From positions 1-64,000 of the forward strand of contig JANMVT010000195.1 in NCBI GenBank assembly GCA_031392945.1: a DNA stretch of 64,000 nt. Reading direction: 5' to 3'. This document shows, piece by piece, positions 1 to 7,508 of the stretch. The notes below the pieces were generated by a model, which worked only from the letters and a program-made list of their open reading frames with translations, made no database searches and was not told where the DNA came from. The stretch's first letter is position 1. Each line of letters begins with the position of its first letter. A program made the position numbers and the translations under genes. The stretch comes from JANYCG01 sp031392945. Lineage in GTDB: Bacteria; Pseudomonadota; Gammaproteobacteria; Burkholderiales; Burkholderiaceae_C.

Positions 1-60
1 CCCAGCGCGGCCAGCGCGATGATCGCGCGCGACGGTTACTGCTGGAGCGAGGAATCTTGA
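1..60 (+). CDS. zwf: Glucose-6-phosphate 1-dehydrogenase, C-terminal end only
   Basis: Only the last 19 codons are inside the window, in frame 1 and ending in TGA. The tail reads PSAASAMIARDGYCWSEES. It matches the conserved end of bacterial G6PDH, which in E. coli Zwf has the form GPVASVAMITRDGRSWNE. Zwf makes 6-phosphogluconolactone from glucose 6-phosphate, the entry step of the Entner-Doudoroff and pentose phosphate routes. The next gene is a HexR-like sugar-phosphate regulator, the usual neighbour of zwf in proteobacteria, which supports the call. So little sequence is present that the identification rests on the motif plus this context. Confidence 0.72.
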   Translation, partial: PSAASAMIARDGYCWSEES

Positions 61-104
61 ATGTTGCCCCCTTGCGTTCCTCGCCTGCGGCTCGTTCCGG
101 GGTC

Positions 105-190
105 GCTCACTGCGTGTAGCTCCCTGCCCCCCCGAGGGGGCCGCATTTTTGGCTCCGCCGCCCTTCGGGAGCCTAGGGGCGGCCCGTCGG
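105..190. repeat. GC-rich intergenic REP-like element between zwf and hexR
   Basis: The spacer contains stacked inverted repeats: a CCCCC/GGGGG arm pair around 129-140, and GGCTCC at 151-156 pairing with GGAGCC at 168-173, followed by a GGGGCGGCC block. I recall similar CTCCCTGCCCCCCGAGGGGG-type elements in intergenic DNA of Comamonadaceae. It could fold as a transcript 3' structure for zwf. No T-tract follows, so a classical intrinsic terminator is not claimed. No gene is seen in 61-230. Confidence 0.5.
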
Positions 191-230
191 AAAAACCTCC
201 CCCCATTCACCCTATTCACCCTATTTCACA

Positions 231-1079
231 ATGCTTGACCGTCTTCGCGCCTCGTTGACCTCATTGGCTCCGGCCGAGCAGCGCGTGGGCAAGCTGGTGC
301 TGCTGGATCCGCGCGCCTTCACGCAGTTGCCGGTGAGCGAGCTGGCGCACCGCGCCCACGTCAGCAAACCGACCGTGGTCCGGTTTTGCCGCAGCATGGG
401 GTACGACGGCTTGACGGATTTCAAGCGCAAGTTGGCCGGCACGGTCAGCGAGGGTGTGCCCTTCATCCACCGCAGCGTTGACGCTGACGACAAAACCGGC
501 GACGTGCTGGTCAAGGTGATCGACAACACCGTGGCAGCTTTTCTCAAGTACCGCAACGAAGCCAGCACCACGGCGATCAGCAAAGCGACCGATGCGATGA
601 TGCAAGCCTACCGCGAGCACAAGCGCATCCAGTTTTTTGGCGTCGGCAATTCTGGCATCGTGGCGCAGGACGCGCAGCACAAATTCTTCCGTCTGGGGCT
701 GAACGCCGTGGCCTACAGCGACGGTCACATGCAGGTGATGAGCGCGTCCATCCTGGGGCCGGGCGACTGTGTGGTGGTGATCTCAAACTCCGGGCGCACC
801 CGCGACCTGATGGACGCCTGCGACATCGCCCGCAAAAACGGCGCCACCACCATCACCATCACCGCCAGCGGCTCGCCCCTGGCCTCCAGCAGCCACATCC
901 ATTTGGCGGCCGACCACCCGGAAGGCTTTGACCGTTACAGCCCCATGGTGTCGCGCCTGCTGCATTTGATGATCATCGACATCCTGGCCACCAATATGGC
1001 CCTGCGCATCGGCGGCGACACCCTACAGCCGCTGTTGCAGGAGATGAAAATCAATCTGCGCAGCAAGCGTTACGCCTGA
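231..1079 (+). CDS. hexR: RpiR/HexR-family transcriptional regulator (HTH_6 plus SIS domain)
   Basis: A 282-residue protein with the two-domain layout of the RpiR family. Residues about 1-77 form an HTH_6 domain with helix-turn-helix segment ELAHRAHVSKPTVVRFCRSM. Residues about 120-255 form a SIS sugar-phosphate-binding domain with the phosphate-loop motifs FFGVGNSGIVAQD and VVVISNSGRTRDL. HexR represses zwf/edd/eda-type genes and is released by 2-keto-3-deoxy-6-phosphogluconate. Its position directly after zwf on the same strand makes HexR the most likely subtype. The ATG at 231 is the first in frame and opens straight into the HTH domain. I did not find a convincing HexR palindrome in the short spacer. 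Confidence 0.88.
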   Translation: MLDRLRASLTSLAPAEQRVGKLVLLDPRAFTQLPVSELAHRAHVSKPTVVRFCRSMGYDGLTDFKRKLAGTVSEGVPFIHRSVDADDKTGDVLVKVIDNTVAAFLKYRNEASTTAISKATDAMMQAYREHKRIQFFGVGNSGIVAQDAQHKFFRLGLNAVAYSDGHMQVMSASILGPGDCVVVISNSGRTRDLMDACDIARKNGATTITITASGSPLASSSHIHLAADHPEGFDRYSPMVSRLLHLMIIDILATNMALRIGGDTLQPLLQEMKINLRSKRYA

Positions 1080-1091
1080 GCTCCGATTGCG

Positions 1092-2585
1092 CTAATTTTT
1101 CACCAGCGCAAAATCGATAAAGCCGCGCTCGACATTGGTGGAGATCAGCTTGACGCGGATCTTGTCGCCCACGCCCAGACCCGCCGTCGTCGTGACAACC
1201 TTGCCTTCAGCTGGCGGCGCGAACACCCGCACCCAAACGCCTTGCGGCGAAGCGCCGGTCACCACGCCGTCAAAATACTGGCCGATGCGCGACTCCAGCA
1301 CCAAGGCGGCCTCGCTCTTGCGCATCTGGCGTTCAACTTTTTGCGCGGCATCCTCCTGACGCGTGCAGTGCTCGGCCAGGGCACCGAGTTCGGCGTTGGC
1401 GTAGGGCGAGGCCTGTTTGGCCAGCACCGCCTTGACCATTCTTGAGGTGATCAGGTCCGGATACCGCCGGTTGGGCGCGGTCGAATGCGTGTAATCGCGC
1501 ACCGCCAGGCCGAAGTGGCCGACCGGCAGGCCGCCTGGCGTTTCCACAACGTATTCACCCCGGCCCATGAGCTTGACGATGACCAGGGACAGGTCCGGAA
1601 AACGCAGCGGATCGGCCTTGTGCCGCTTGGCCAGAAACGCCTCCAGGGCCCTGGAGTCCGGCTCATTGGGCAACACTTCGCCATATTCCTTGGCCACCCC
1701 GACGATGCGCAACCAGCGCTCGGGCGAGCGCACCACGCGGCGCAGCGAGGCGCCGCCTTGCGACGCCAGAAACCGCGCGGTGCAGCCGTTGGTGGCGATC
1801 ATCAACTCCTCGATCAACTGGCGGCCCCGGTTTTGCACTTGCTGGCGGATGTCCACCACCTGGTCGCCGTCAAACACCGCGCGCGGCTGGAAGGTTTCAA
1901 ACTCCAGCGAGCCTTCGGCGCGGCGGCGCGCGCGCAGCTGCTGGGCGACGGAATCCTGCGTGCGCAATTGCGCCTCCATGCCGGGCACGGCAGCGGCGGC
2001 GGCGGGCAGCGCGCCCTTGCCGTCGATCCAGTCGCTCAACGCGTCATAAGCCAGCTTGGCCTGGTTGCGCACTTTGGCCCGGTAGACCGTGGCGCCCGCC
2101 AGCGACGCATCGGCGTTGAAGACCATTTCGGTCACCACAGCCAGGCGGTCGACATGGGCGTTGAGCGAGCTCAGGTCGGTGCACAGGCGCTCTGGCAACA
2201 TGGGGAAAATGCGCGCCGAGGTGTAGACCGAGGTGGTGTTGGCCTGGGCGTGCTGGTCGATGGGTGTGTCTTTCTTGACAAGGGCGTCCACGTCGGCGAT
2301 GGCGACAAATATTTTGACCACCCCGCCCTTGCCCTGGTTGGGCAACACTTCGCAGGCCGTGAGCTGGTCCAGATCTTCAGAATCGTCGTTGTCGATAGAA
2401 CACCACAACATGTGCGTGAGGTCGCGGATTTGGCTGTCCGGTTCATTGGCGGGGCCGCTGATGTTGCCCAGTTGGCGCATGGCCTCCGCCGGGAACTCGG
2501 GCTGCAAGCCGCGCTCCGCCATGACATGGGTGGCGATGCGCGCCAGGTCGGCGCGATGATGGCGTTGTGTTGAATTGTTTTGCAT
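1092..2585 (-). CDS. RNB-domain (RNase II-like) exoribonuclease
   Basis: About 497 residues from the ATG at 2585. A longer reading to 2636 exists, but MQNNSTQRHH is the more natural start. The RNB catalytic signature SIDNDDSEDLDQL at residues 63-75 supplies the clustered aspartates that bind Mg2+ in RNase II enzymes. YARDYTHSTAPNRRYPDL-like sequence (here VRDYTHSTAPNRRYPDL) is the second conserved RNB block. A C-terminal S1-like segment starts near YFDGVVTGASPQGVWV. The protein lacks the long N-terminal cold-shock domains of RNase R, so it belongs to the short RNase II-like group found in Burkholderiales and Deinococcus. It degrades single-stranded RNA 3' to 5'. It is convergent with hexR, with only 12 bp between the stops. 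Confidence 0.88.
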   Translation of the reverse strand: MQNNSTQRHHRADLARIATHVMAERGLQPEFPAEAMRQLGNISGPANEPDSQIRDLTHMLWCSIDNDDSEDLDQLTACEVLPNQGKGGVVKIFVAIADVDALVKKDTPIDQHAQANTTSVYTSARIFPMLPERLCTDLSSLNAHVDRLAVVTEMVFNADASLAGATVYRAKVRNQAKLAYDALSDWIDGKGALPAAAAAVPGMEAQLRTQDSVAQQLRARRRAEGSLEFETFQPRAVFDGDQVVDIRQQVQNRGRQLIEELMIATNGCTARFLASQGGASLRRVVRSPERWLRIVGVAKEYGEVLPNEPDSRALEAFLAKRHKADPLRFPDLSLVIVKLMGRGEYVVETPGGLPVGHFGLAVRDYTHSTAPNRRYPDLITSRMVKAVLAKQASPYANAELGALAEHCTRQEDAAQKVERQMRKSEAALVLESRIGQYFDGVVTGASPQGVWVRVFAPPAEGKVVTTTAGLGVGDKIRVKLISTNVERGFIDFALVKN

Positions 2586-2666
2586 GGCGTCAATATACGC
2601 CGCCCGCCGCGCGCCAGGCGGCCCGGCAAAGCGCATACTTTGCGCCAGCGCAAGCTGATCCCGCCA

Positions 2667-2716
2667 AAACTATATTTTTAATAGCTAACTATTCAATACT
2701 CACGAGGGCAATATGC
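2667..2716 (+). repeat. Dispersed AT-rich repeat, copy 1
   Basis: Reads approximately CTATATTTTTAATAGCTAAC followed by TATTCAATACTCACGAGGGC. It shares the family pattern: an AT-rich imperfect hairpin (CTAT...ATAGC), then AACTAT, about ten A/T-rich bases, then CACGAGGG and a purine-rich tail. It sits between the divergent RNase gene and the TPR gene. Other copies are at 7310, 17861, 19220, 24830, 36708, 49318 and 54746. Confidence 0.8.
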
Positions 2717-2801
2717 TTATTTGATCACCAAAATCTTGAATTGGTCCAAATCAGCCCCAACTCACGGCTTGTCAGCAATCTTTTTTAAAAAAGGCCCATC
2801 C

Positions 2802-3791
2802 ATGTTCATTCGATCCAAATTTGACACTGCGGGCAAAGGTGTCGGCAAATGGCTCACCATCGCCGCCCTGCTGAGCTTTGGCCTGGCCGCCATGGCGCAG
2901 TCGGAGCCGACGCTGAACCAGGTCTACGAGGCCGCGCAGTCGGGCAAACTCGACCAGGCCCAGGTGATGATGCAGCAAGTGCTCGTGGCCCACCCCGGCA
3001 GCGCCAAGGCGCATTTTGTGCAAGCGGAGCTGTATGCCAAACAAGGCCAGATGGGCCGCGCACGCGAAGCCCTGGCCAGCGCGGAGAAACTGGCGCCCGG
3101 CCTGCCATTTGCCAAGCCTGAGTCCGTGCAGCATTTGCGCACCCAGTTGGCTGGCAATGCCAACACGCCTTCGCCAAACAACACAGGCTCCCGCGCGCTC
3201 GCCACCAGCCCGGCGTCCGCGCCTGCGGCGCCTTTCCCCTGGGGCATGGCCCTGCTGGGCGGCGGCGCCCTGATCGCCTTTGGCATTTACATGCTTCGGC
3301 CTAAAACCACGCCGACCCAAGGCTATTCCCAAGCGCCTGGACATCAGCCCGCTTATGGCAACGCTGGCGCCCCCACAGGCGGCTTGGGCGGCTCACAGAG
3401 TTTTGGCATGGGTTCCGGCGCAGCGCCGGCCTATGGCCAACCTGGCTACGGTCAAGCTGGCCAACCCGGCCAACCTGGTCAATTTGGATTGGGCCAGCAA
3501 CCCGCGCCCGGCATGGGCTTGGGCGGCAAAGTCGCAGGTGGCCTGGCCGCTGGTCTGGCCGTGGGCGCGGGCGTGATGGCGGCACAAGCCATTGGGCGCA
3601 GCTTTTCCGGCAACAGCGAGCATGACCGCGCCCAAGCGGCGTCGGGCAACACATCCAGCAACGACTACGTGCCATTCGCCGGCAACAACGATTCGGGCGG
3701 ACAGAACTTTGGCGTGAACGACGCCGGCTCATGGGATGACAACAGCTCGGTCGCAGATAGCGGCGGCGGTGGCGGCGACTGGGACACGTGA
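2802..3791 (+). CDS. TPR-containing membrane/periplasmic protein with Gly-rich C-terminus
   Basis: 329 residues from the ATG at 2802. An in-frame start at 2721 is rejected because the signal peptide begins right after 2802. KWLTIAALLSFGLAAMAQ is a secretion signal ending near residue 32. It is followed by tetratricopeptide-like helices (LNQVYEAAQSGKLDQAQVMM, AHFVQAELYAKQGQMGRARE). Then come a Pro/Ala linker, one membrane segment (WGMALLGGGALIAFGIYML), a long Gly/Gln/Pro/Tyr-rich stretch, and a second short hydrophobic glycine-rich run (GGLAAGLAVGAGVMAAQ). It ends in an acidic SGGGGGDWDT tail. TPRs suggest a scaffold in the envelope. Function is unknown. Confidence 0.8.
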   Translation: MFIRSKFDTAGKGVGKWLTIAALLSFGLAAMAQSEPTLNQVYEAAQSGKLDQAQVMMQQVLVAHPGSAKAHFVQAELYAKQGQMGRAREALASAEKLAPGLPFAKPESVQHLRTQLAGNANTPSPNNTGSRALATSPASAPAAPFPWGMALLGGGALIAFGIYMLRPKTTPTQGYSQAPGHQPAYGNAGAPTGGLGGSQSFGMGSGAAPAYGQPGYGQAGQPGQPGQFGLGQQPAPGMGLGGKVAGGLAAGLAVGAGVMAAQAIGRSFSGNSEHDRAQAASGNTSSNDYVPFAGNNDSGGQNFGVNDAGSWDDNSSVADSGGGGGDWDT

Positions 3792-3834
3792 AGCCGCGCC
3801 TTTTTTCGCGCCTTTTTCGAGCCCCGCCAGCCGG

Positions 3835-5139
3835 TCATTTGACGTTGCATTCGCGCCGCAGCAGCGCCAAGGCGTCCTTCAATTCGTAATCGAAGTCGCT
3901 TTGCAGGGTGGGCAAGGCGTCTTCAATAAAACTTTGCCACAGGCGCAGATAGTCATCCTGGTGCTGCTCGGGCGCATGGTCGCGGATGTACTGGCTGGCC
4001 AAATCTGCATCGATGCCGGCATCGATGGCGATATTGACGCCGGTTTTGACGCCGGCGTTGGTTCCCTTGCGGTTTTTGCGAATTTTTCGCACCAGGCCTG
4101 CGGCGGCCTTTTCTGTCAACAAAGTTTTGGCCGGGCTGCCGGTCGCGATGCAGAGGAACAGGGTCAACAACGAGCTGTCGTCGCCATGCCCGCCAGTGGC
4201 CTTGTTCCAGGCGCTGGACGCGGCCCGGTCGAACTGGTCCACCTCGGCCAGGGCGTCTTCGACCCAAAAATAACGTCCCATGAAGGCCGGTGTCTTGTCA
4301 AACAGTTTTCGCGGCGGCAAGGCGGCGTCGAGAATTTTGGGCATATCCGCCAGGACCGATTGCCGCACCGACTCGACCACGTCTTTGAACTCCGCAGGCA
4401 AGTTTTTCGGCAAGCTGACCGGCAAGGCCTTTTTGCGCAGCGCCAGCACCAGTTTTTCAAACGCCACCCAGTCCGGCATCCTGGCCCGTCTGGCTGACAG
4501 CATCAGCAGCGCGGTGCGGATGACGGCTTCGCCATCTTTGCCCGCTTCTTCGAGTTCCGACGCGTCCATGTCCAGTTCATCGGCCAACCAGACCGCCGCG
4601 TCCACGATGTCGGCCGCCTGGCTGCGCCGTGCCAGCTCGGCTTGGTAGTCGCACAGGCTTCGCAGCGTCCATTTGGCCAGAAGCGGGATGTGGGTGTCCG
4701 TGAACCCTCCCCCTTCATTCATGCCGAAATGGCTGCTGGTGGGCATGGCGATCAGGGCTTTGAGCATGTCAGAGCCGCCCTTGGAGCGCGATAAAAACGA
4801 ATGGTCGCGCAACGACTCGGCGGCTTTGCGCAAGTCGCCGCCGCTGCTGCTCTCCAGATAAAGGCTGGCCAGATTGACGATGCGGTCGCAGGCCTTTTCA
4901 ATTTCAGGGCGCAAATACTCGCTGCCAAAATGCCGCGCGATCTGCACCATGCCCTTGGGCGCTTCAACGCCTATCGCGTCGAGCTTGTCCTGCCCGATGA
5001 GGCCGTGCTGAATGCCATACGCCAGCGCTTTGGCGAAAAACGCGCGCCCGTCGAATAACGCGACGGAAACGACGGAATCGGCTGGCGCAACCGGGGCGGC
5101 GGCGGCCTCCTGCACTGGCGGCAAAGTTGGCGGCGACAT
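3835..5139 (-). CDS. Uncharacterised protein, last gene of the J-domain operon
   Basis: 434 residues, not assigned to a family by me. It starts with a Pro/Ala-rich leader (MSPPTLPPVQEAAAAPVAP) and then looks wholly alpha-helical and soluble, without signal peptide or membrane segments. Mid-protein it has acidic patches (ELDMDASELEEAGKDGEAV). The ATG at 5139 directly abuts the TGA of the gene upstream, with no intervening base, so translation is almost certainly coupled. It is the fourth gene of a minus-strand run that begins with a J-domain protein. That suggests a partner or client of a DnaK/J machine. No catalytic motif was recognised. Confidence 0.78.
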   Translation of the reverse strand: MSPPTLPPVQEAAAAPVAPADSVVSVALFDGRAFFAKALAYGIQHGLIGQDKLDAIGVEAPKGMVQIARHFGSEYLRPEIEKACDRIVNLASLYLESSSGGDLRKAAESLRDHSFLSRSKGGSDMLKALIAMPTSSHFGMNEGGGFTDTHIPLLAKWTLRSLCDYQAELARRSQAADIVDAAVWLADELDMDASELEEAGKDGEAVIRTALLMLSARRARMPDWVAFEKLVLALRKKALPVSLPKNLPAEFKDVVESVRQSVLADMPKILDAALPPRKLFDKTPAFMGRYFWVEDALAEVDQFDRAASSAWNKATGGHGDDSSLLTLFLCIATGSPAKTLLTEKAAAGLVRKIRKNRKGTNAGVKTGVNIAIDAGIDADLASQYIRDHAPEQHQDDYLRLWQSFIEDALPTLQSDFDYELKDALALLRRECNVK

Positions 5140-5901
5140 TCAGATCGCGGATTCTTCGTCGGACTCCAGCACGGCCGGCGTGGCTTTGCCGCGATCCGTG
5201 TCGCCGGTTTCAACCTTGCCGTCGTCCGGCTCGGCGCCGTCATCGGCGCCTTCTTCATCGCCCAGCCCCAGGTCGTGCGCGCGCGCTTTGGCGCGCATCA
5301 CCATCACGGTTTCAATGAACAGGTCGGGCAACTGGTAACGCAAAAGCCAGGCCAGTTGCATCCAGTCCTGGTCGGCCACCTCGTCTTCTTCCAGGCGCGG
5401 TTTCACATAGGCGGAATTCAGCAAGGCGGTCTCGGACAGGATCTCGCCATCATCGTCGGCAGCATCAAACGTGCCGGTGCGTGCAAAGGCTTCGATGCGC
5501 GCCCATTTTTCGGAAAAATAGTCGGCCATGGCTTCGCTACCGCCTTCCAGGTCGCCAATCGCGCCCAGGAAGTCAAGCGGGTCGGCGCCATCGCGAAAGA
5601 TGATGGCATTGACCATGCCGCGCAGGTGCGTCCGCGTCAGGTCCTTGTATTGTTTCTCGATCACCACGGCGCGGGCGAACTGCTCGGGCGACACCAGCAG
5701 GTTGACGACCGATTCTTTCGAGTTGTCGTATTCACGGATCACCGCCAAAATGTCCTTGGGCGGCAATTGCTCCAGCACCACCATCAGGGCGCGGTCGCCC
5801 TCGGCGTCGGCCAGTTCGACCAGGGCCGACTCGGCGCCGACGATGTCGCCTGCGGCGATCAATGCCTGGGTTTTTGCGATCAGGGCGAGTTGGTTTGTCA
5901 C
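5140..5901 (-). CDS. Uncharacterised acidic protein of the J-domain operon (GTG start)
   Basis: 253 residues if translation begins at the GTG at 5901. This start is chosen because AAGGAATGAC lies just ahead of it, and because any longer reading would run through the preceding gene in another frame. The stop of the upstream gene is 2 bp away. The N-terminal part is helical and repeat-like (LIAKTQALIAAGDIVGAESA). The middle is conserved-looking (LLRYQLPDLFIETVMVMRAK). The last 50 residues are strongly acidic (DEEGADDGAEPDDG). No signal peptide or membrane helix is visible. The family was not recognised. The context links it to the J-domain protein and its two other unknown partners. Confidence 0.75.
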   Translation of the reverse strand: MTNQLALIAKTQALIAAGDIVGAESALVELADAEGDRALMVVLEQLPPKDILAVIREYDNSKESVVNLLVSPEQFARAVVIEKQYKDLTRTHLRGMVNAIIFRDGADPLDFLGAIGDLEGGSEAMADYFSEKWARIEAFARTGTFDAADDDGEILSETALLNSAYVKPRLEEDEVADQDWMQLAWLLRYQLPDLFIETVMVMRAKARAHDLGLGDEEGADDGAEPDDGKVETGDTDRGKATPAVLESDEESAI

Positions 5902-5902
5902 G

Positions 5903-6493
5903 TCATTCCTTTCGGTCAAAGCCTTGCTCTGCCATCCAGTCGGCGCCCGCCTCTTCGCGCGAGCGGGCGTCGCGCTCCAGGGCGACGTCTGCGCCGTCGG
6001 CCCGGCCATCGCCCATGTCGTCCACTGAATTGGACGCATCCTCATCCGGCGCGGCATCCTCGTTGCCGTCCTCGTTGGCGTCGTTCTGCTCAGCAGACAA
6101 GCCATCCGCCTTGTTGTACATGTACTCCAGGCCCGCCGCCACGGTCAGAAACCACTCGCCCTTGGGCTCCTTGAGCACGATGCGGCTCAGTTCTTCCGAC
6201 CAGGGCGGCAAATGAATCGCGTCGGCCAGGCTGCTCCAGGCCGGGAATTCACCGGACTCCCGGCCGAGCAGCTGGTCCATCACGTCGGGCTTCTTGAACT
6301 CGAAACCGTTATGGAAGATGACCGCCACCATCTCGGGGCTGAGTTCCATCATTTGCAGCAAAAAGCCGAGTTCCTTGCGCCGCTGGGCCAGCCGGCGCGA
6401 CAGCACGTCTTGCCCTTCGGAATCAAACGTCAGGTCGTTGATTTCGGCCTGGTAAGCCGAACGCAATTGGTGGAAGAAGGGCGAGATGCTCAT
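5903..6493 (-). CDS. Uncharacterised protein with acidic tail, J-domain operon
   Basis: 196 residues. The first 125 residues are a compact predicted domain (MSISPFFHQLRSAYQAEIND, then SRRLAQRRKELGFLLQMMEL). The remainder is a low-complexity acidic tail (NEDGNEDAAPDEDASNSVDD), probably disordered. It has no secretion signal. It lies 16 bp downstream of the J-domain gene and its stop is 2 bp from the next GTG start, so the four genes are very likely one transcript. I do not recognise the family. An acidic tail here and in the next protein may be a shared feature of a complex. Confidence 0.75.
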   Translation of the reverse strand: MSISPFFHQLRSAYQAEINDLTFDSEGQDVLSRRLAQRRKELGFLLQMMELSPEMVAVIFHNGFEFKKPDVMDQLLGRESGEFPAWSSLADAIHLPPWSEELSRIVLKEPKGEWFLTVAAGLEYMYNKADGLSAEQNDANEDGNEDAAPDEDASNSVDDMGDGRADGADVALERDARSREEAGADWMAEQGFDRKE

Positions 6494-6509
6494 TGGAGGT
6501 TGGTCAAAG

Positions 6510-6848
6510 TCATTGCTTGATCAGGTTGTTGAAATAGGCCTGCCAGACTTCGCGCGCCGTTTCAAGCGGGCTGTCCAGCAGGTTGCGCCGGCGGTTGTCG
6601 TCATAGGCCTGGCGTTTGGCGTCGTCGGCAAGCACCTCGTATGCAACTTGCACCGCCCTGAAACGCACACTGGCGTCAGGCGACGGGTTGCGGTCCGGAT
6701 GGTAGAGCGCGGCTTTCTGGCGAAACGCTTTCTTGATGTCGGCCAGCGACGCGCTGCTGGCCAGACCCAGGGCTGTGTAGTGGTCGCTTTGTGGGTCGCT
6801 TTGTGGGTCGCGTTTAGAGTCGCTATGGGCGGTATCAGGGTCTGTCAT
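6510..6848 (-). CDS. Short J-domain protein (DnaJ-like, class C)
   Basis: 112 residues. After a polar N-terminus that includes the duplicated DPQSDPQSD, the J domain spans about residues 23-85. It has HYTALGLASSASLADIKKAF and the invariant HPD loop in YHPDRNPSPD, which stimulates the DnaK ATPase. There is no Gly/Phe region, zinc finger or C-terminal substrate domain, so it is a J-only (class C) co-chaperone. Its specificity must come from partners, and three tightly linked downstream genes of unknown function are candidates. It is the first gene of the operon. The promoter must lie in the short space up to the VF530 gene, or transcription reads through from it. Confidence 0.85.
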   Translation of the reverse strand: MTDPDTAHSDSKRDPQSDPQSDHYTALGLASSASLADIKKAFRQKAALYHPDRNPSPDASVRFRAVQVAYEVLADDAKRQAYDDNRRRNLLDSPLETAREVWQAYFNNLIKQ

Positions 6849-6913
6849 CCGGAACTAGAGGGGTTAGATTCACGGAAGCCGAAATGGTTCCGCCGCCATC
6901 TTGGGGCCATGGA

Positions 6914-7195
6914 TTATGCACGCCTGCGGTTTTCGCGCAGCATGTACAGGTAGAGCCCCTCCACCTTGTCGCGCGCCCAAGGCGTTTTGCGCAGGAATTT
7001 CAGGCTGGACGCAAGGCTGGGGTCGCTGCTGAAACAACGCACAGGGATGCGCTCGGCCAGGCCGGGCCAGCCGTATTGCGCCACCACGCGGGTCAACACC
7101 GCCTCCAGCGTCAGCCCGTGCAGCGGGTTTTTGGGCTGTGTGGAATGGGCGGGCAGCTTGTTGGTTGGAGTATCAGGTGGCGTGGAGGCGGGCAT
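6914..7195 (-). CDS. VF530-family (DUF2132) DNA-binding-like protein
   Basis: 93 residues from the ATG at 7195. A longer reading to 7288 is possible, but the family domain and a Pro/Thr-rich leader fit the shorter one. The body carries the family signature NPLHGLTLEAVLTRVVAQYG, followed by RCFSSDPSLASSLKFLRKTP and WARDKVEGLYL. VF530 proteins are small, conserved in gammaproteobacteria and betaproteobacteria, and structurally resemble double-stranded-DNA-binding folds. Their role is unsettled. The gene lies on the same strand upstream of the J-domain operon. Confidence 0.82.
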   Translation of the reverse strand: MPASTPPDTPTNKLPAHSTQPKNPLHGLTLEAVLTRVVAQYGWPGLAERIPVRCFSSDPSLASSLKFLRKTPWARDKVEGLYLYMLRENRRRA

Positions 7196-7309
7196 GGCCA
7201 GATTTTCGCATCTGCCCCGAAGGTCAATCGCGACCCTGGAAACAATGAGGGGCGCGCACGGGTGATCCACAGGATTGATGTCAATCAAAACCGTTTTTCC
7301 GGCCCCATA

Positions 7310-7360
7310 TTGCTATATTTTAAATAGCTACTTATGCATACATCGCAAGGGAAAAGCATC
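7310..7360 (+). repeat. Dispersed AT-rich repeat, copy 2
   Basis: TGCTATATTTTAAATAGCTA forms an AT-rich hairpin (GCTAT/ATAGC) and is followed by CTTATGCATACATCGCAAGG, a divergent form of the family's CACGAGGG block. It lies between the VF530 gene and the polyketide operon. It is among the more diverged copies. Confidence 0.75.
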
Positions 7361-7442
7361 TTTTTTCTTCCAAGTTTGCCCGGACAGGCGCCTGGCGGCC
7401 TGAACGCGGCGACGGCGATTTCTTCAGCCTGACCTGAAGCTG

Positions 7443-7458
7443 TGTACGCCAGCGCACA
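7443..7458. promoter_or_regulatory. 16-bp palindrome upstream of the type III PKS operon
   Basis: TGTACGCCAGCGCACA, arms TGTACGC/GCGCACA with one mismatch, 50 bp before the ATG. It matches the window-wide consensus TGTKCG-N4-CGMACA in all but one arm base. Spacing suits an activator of the Crp/Fnr family. This function is inferred. Confidence 0.6.
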
Positions 7459-7508
7459 GAGGCCTGATTTGATGGTGCGCACAATTTCCCCAGGAGGAAT
7501 CTGCAACC

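Noticed and set aside
3792..3834. Terminator between the TPR gene and the convergent operon
   Set aside because: The GCGCCTTTTTT blocks are direct repeats rather than inverted ones, so no stem forms.
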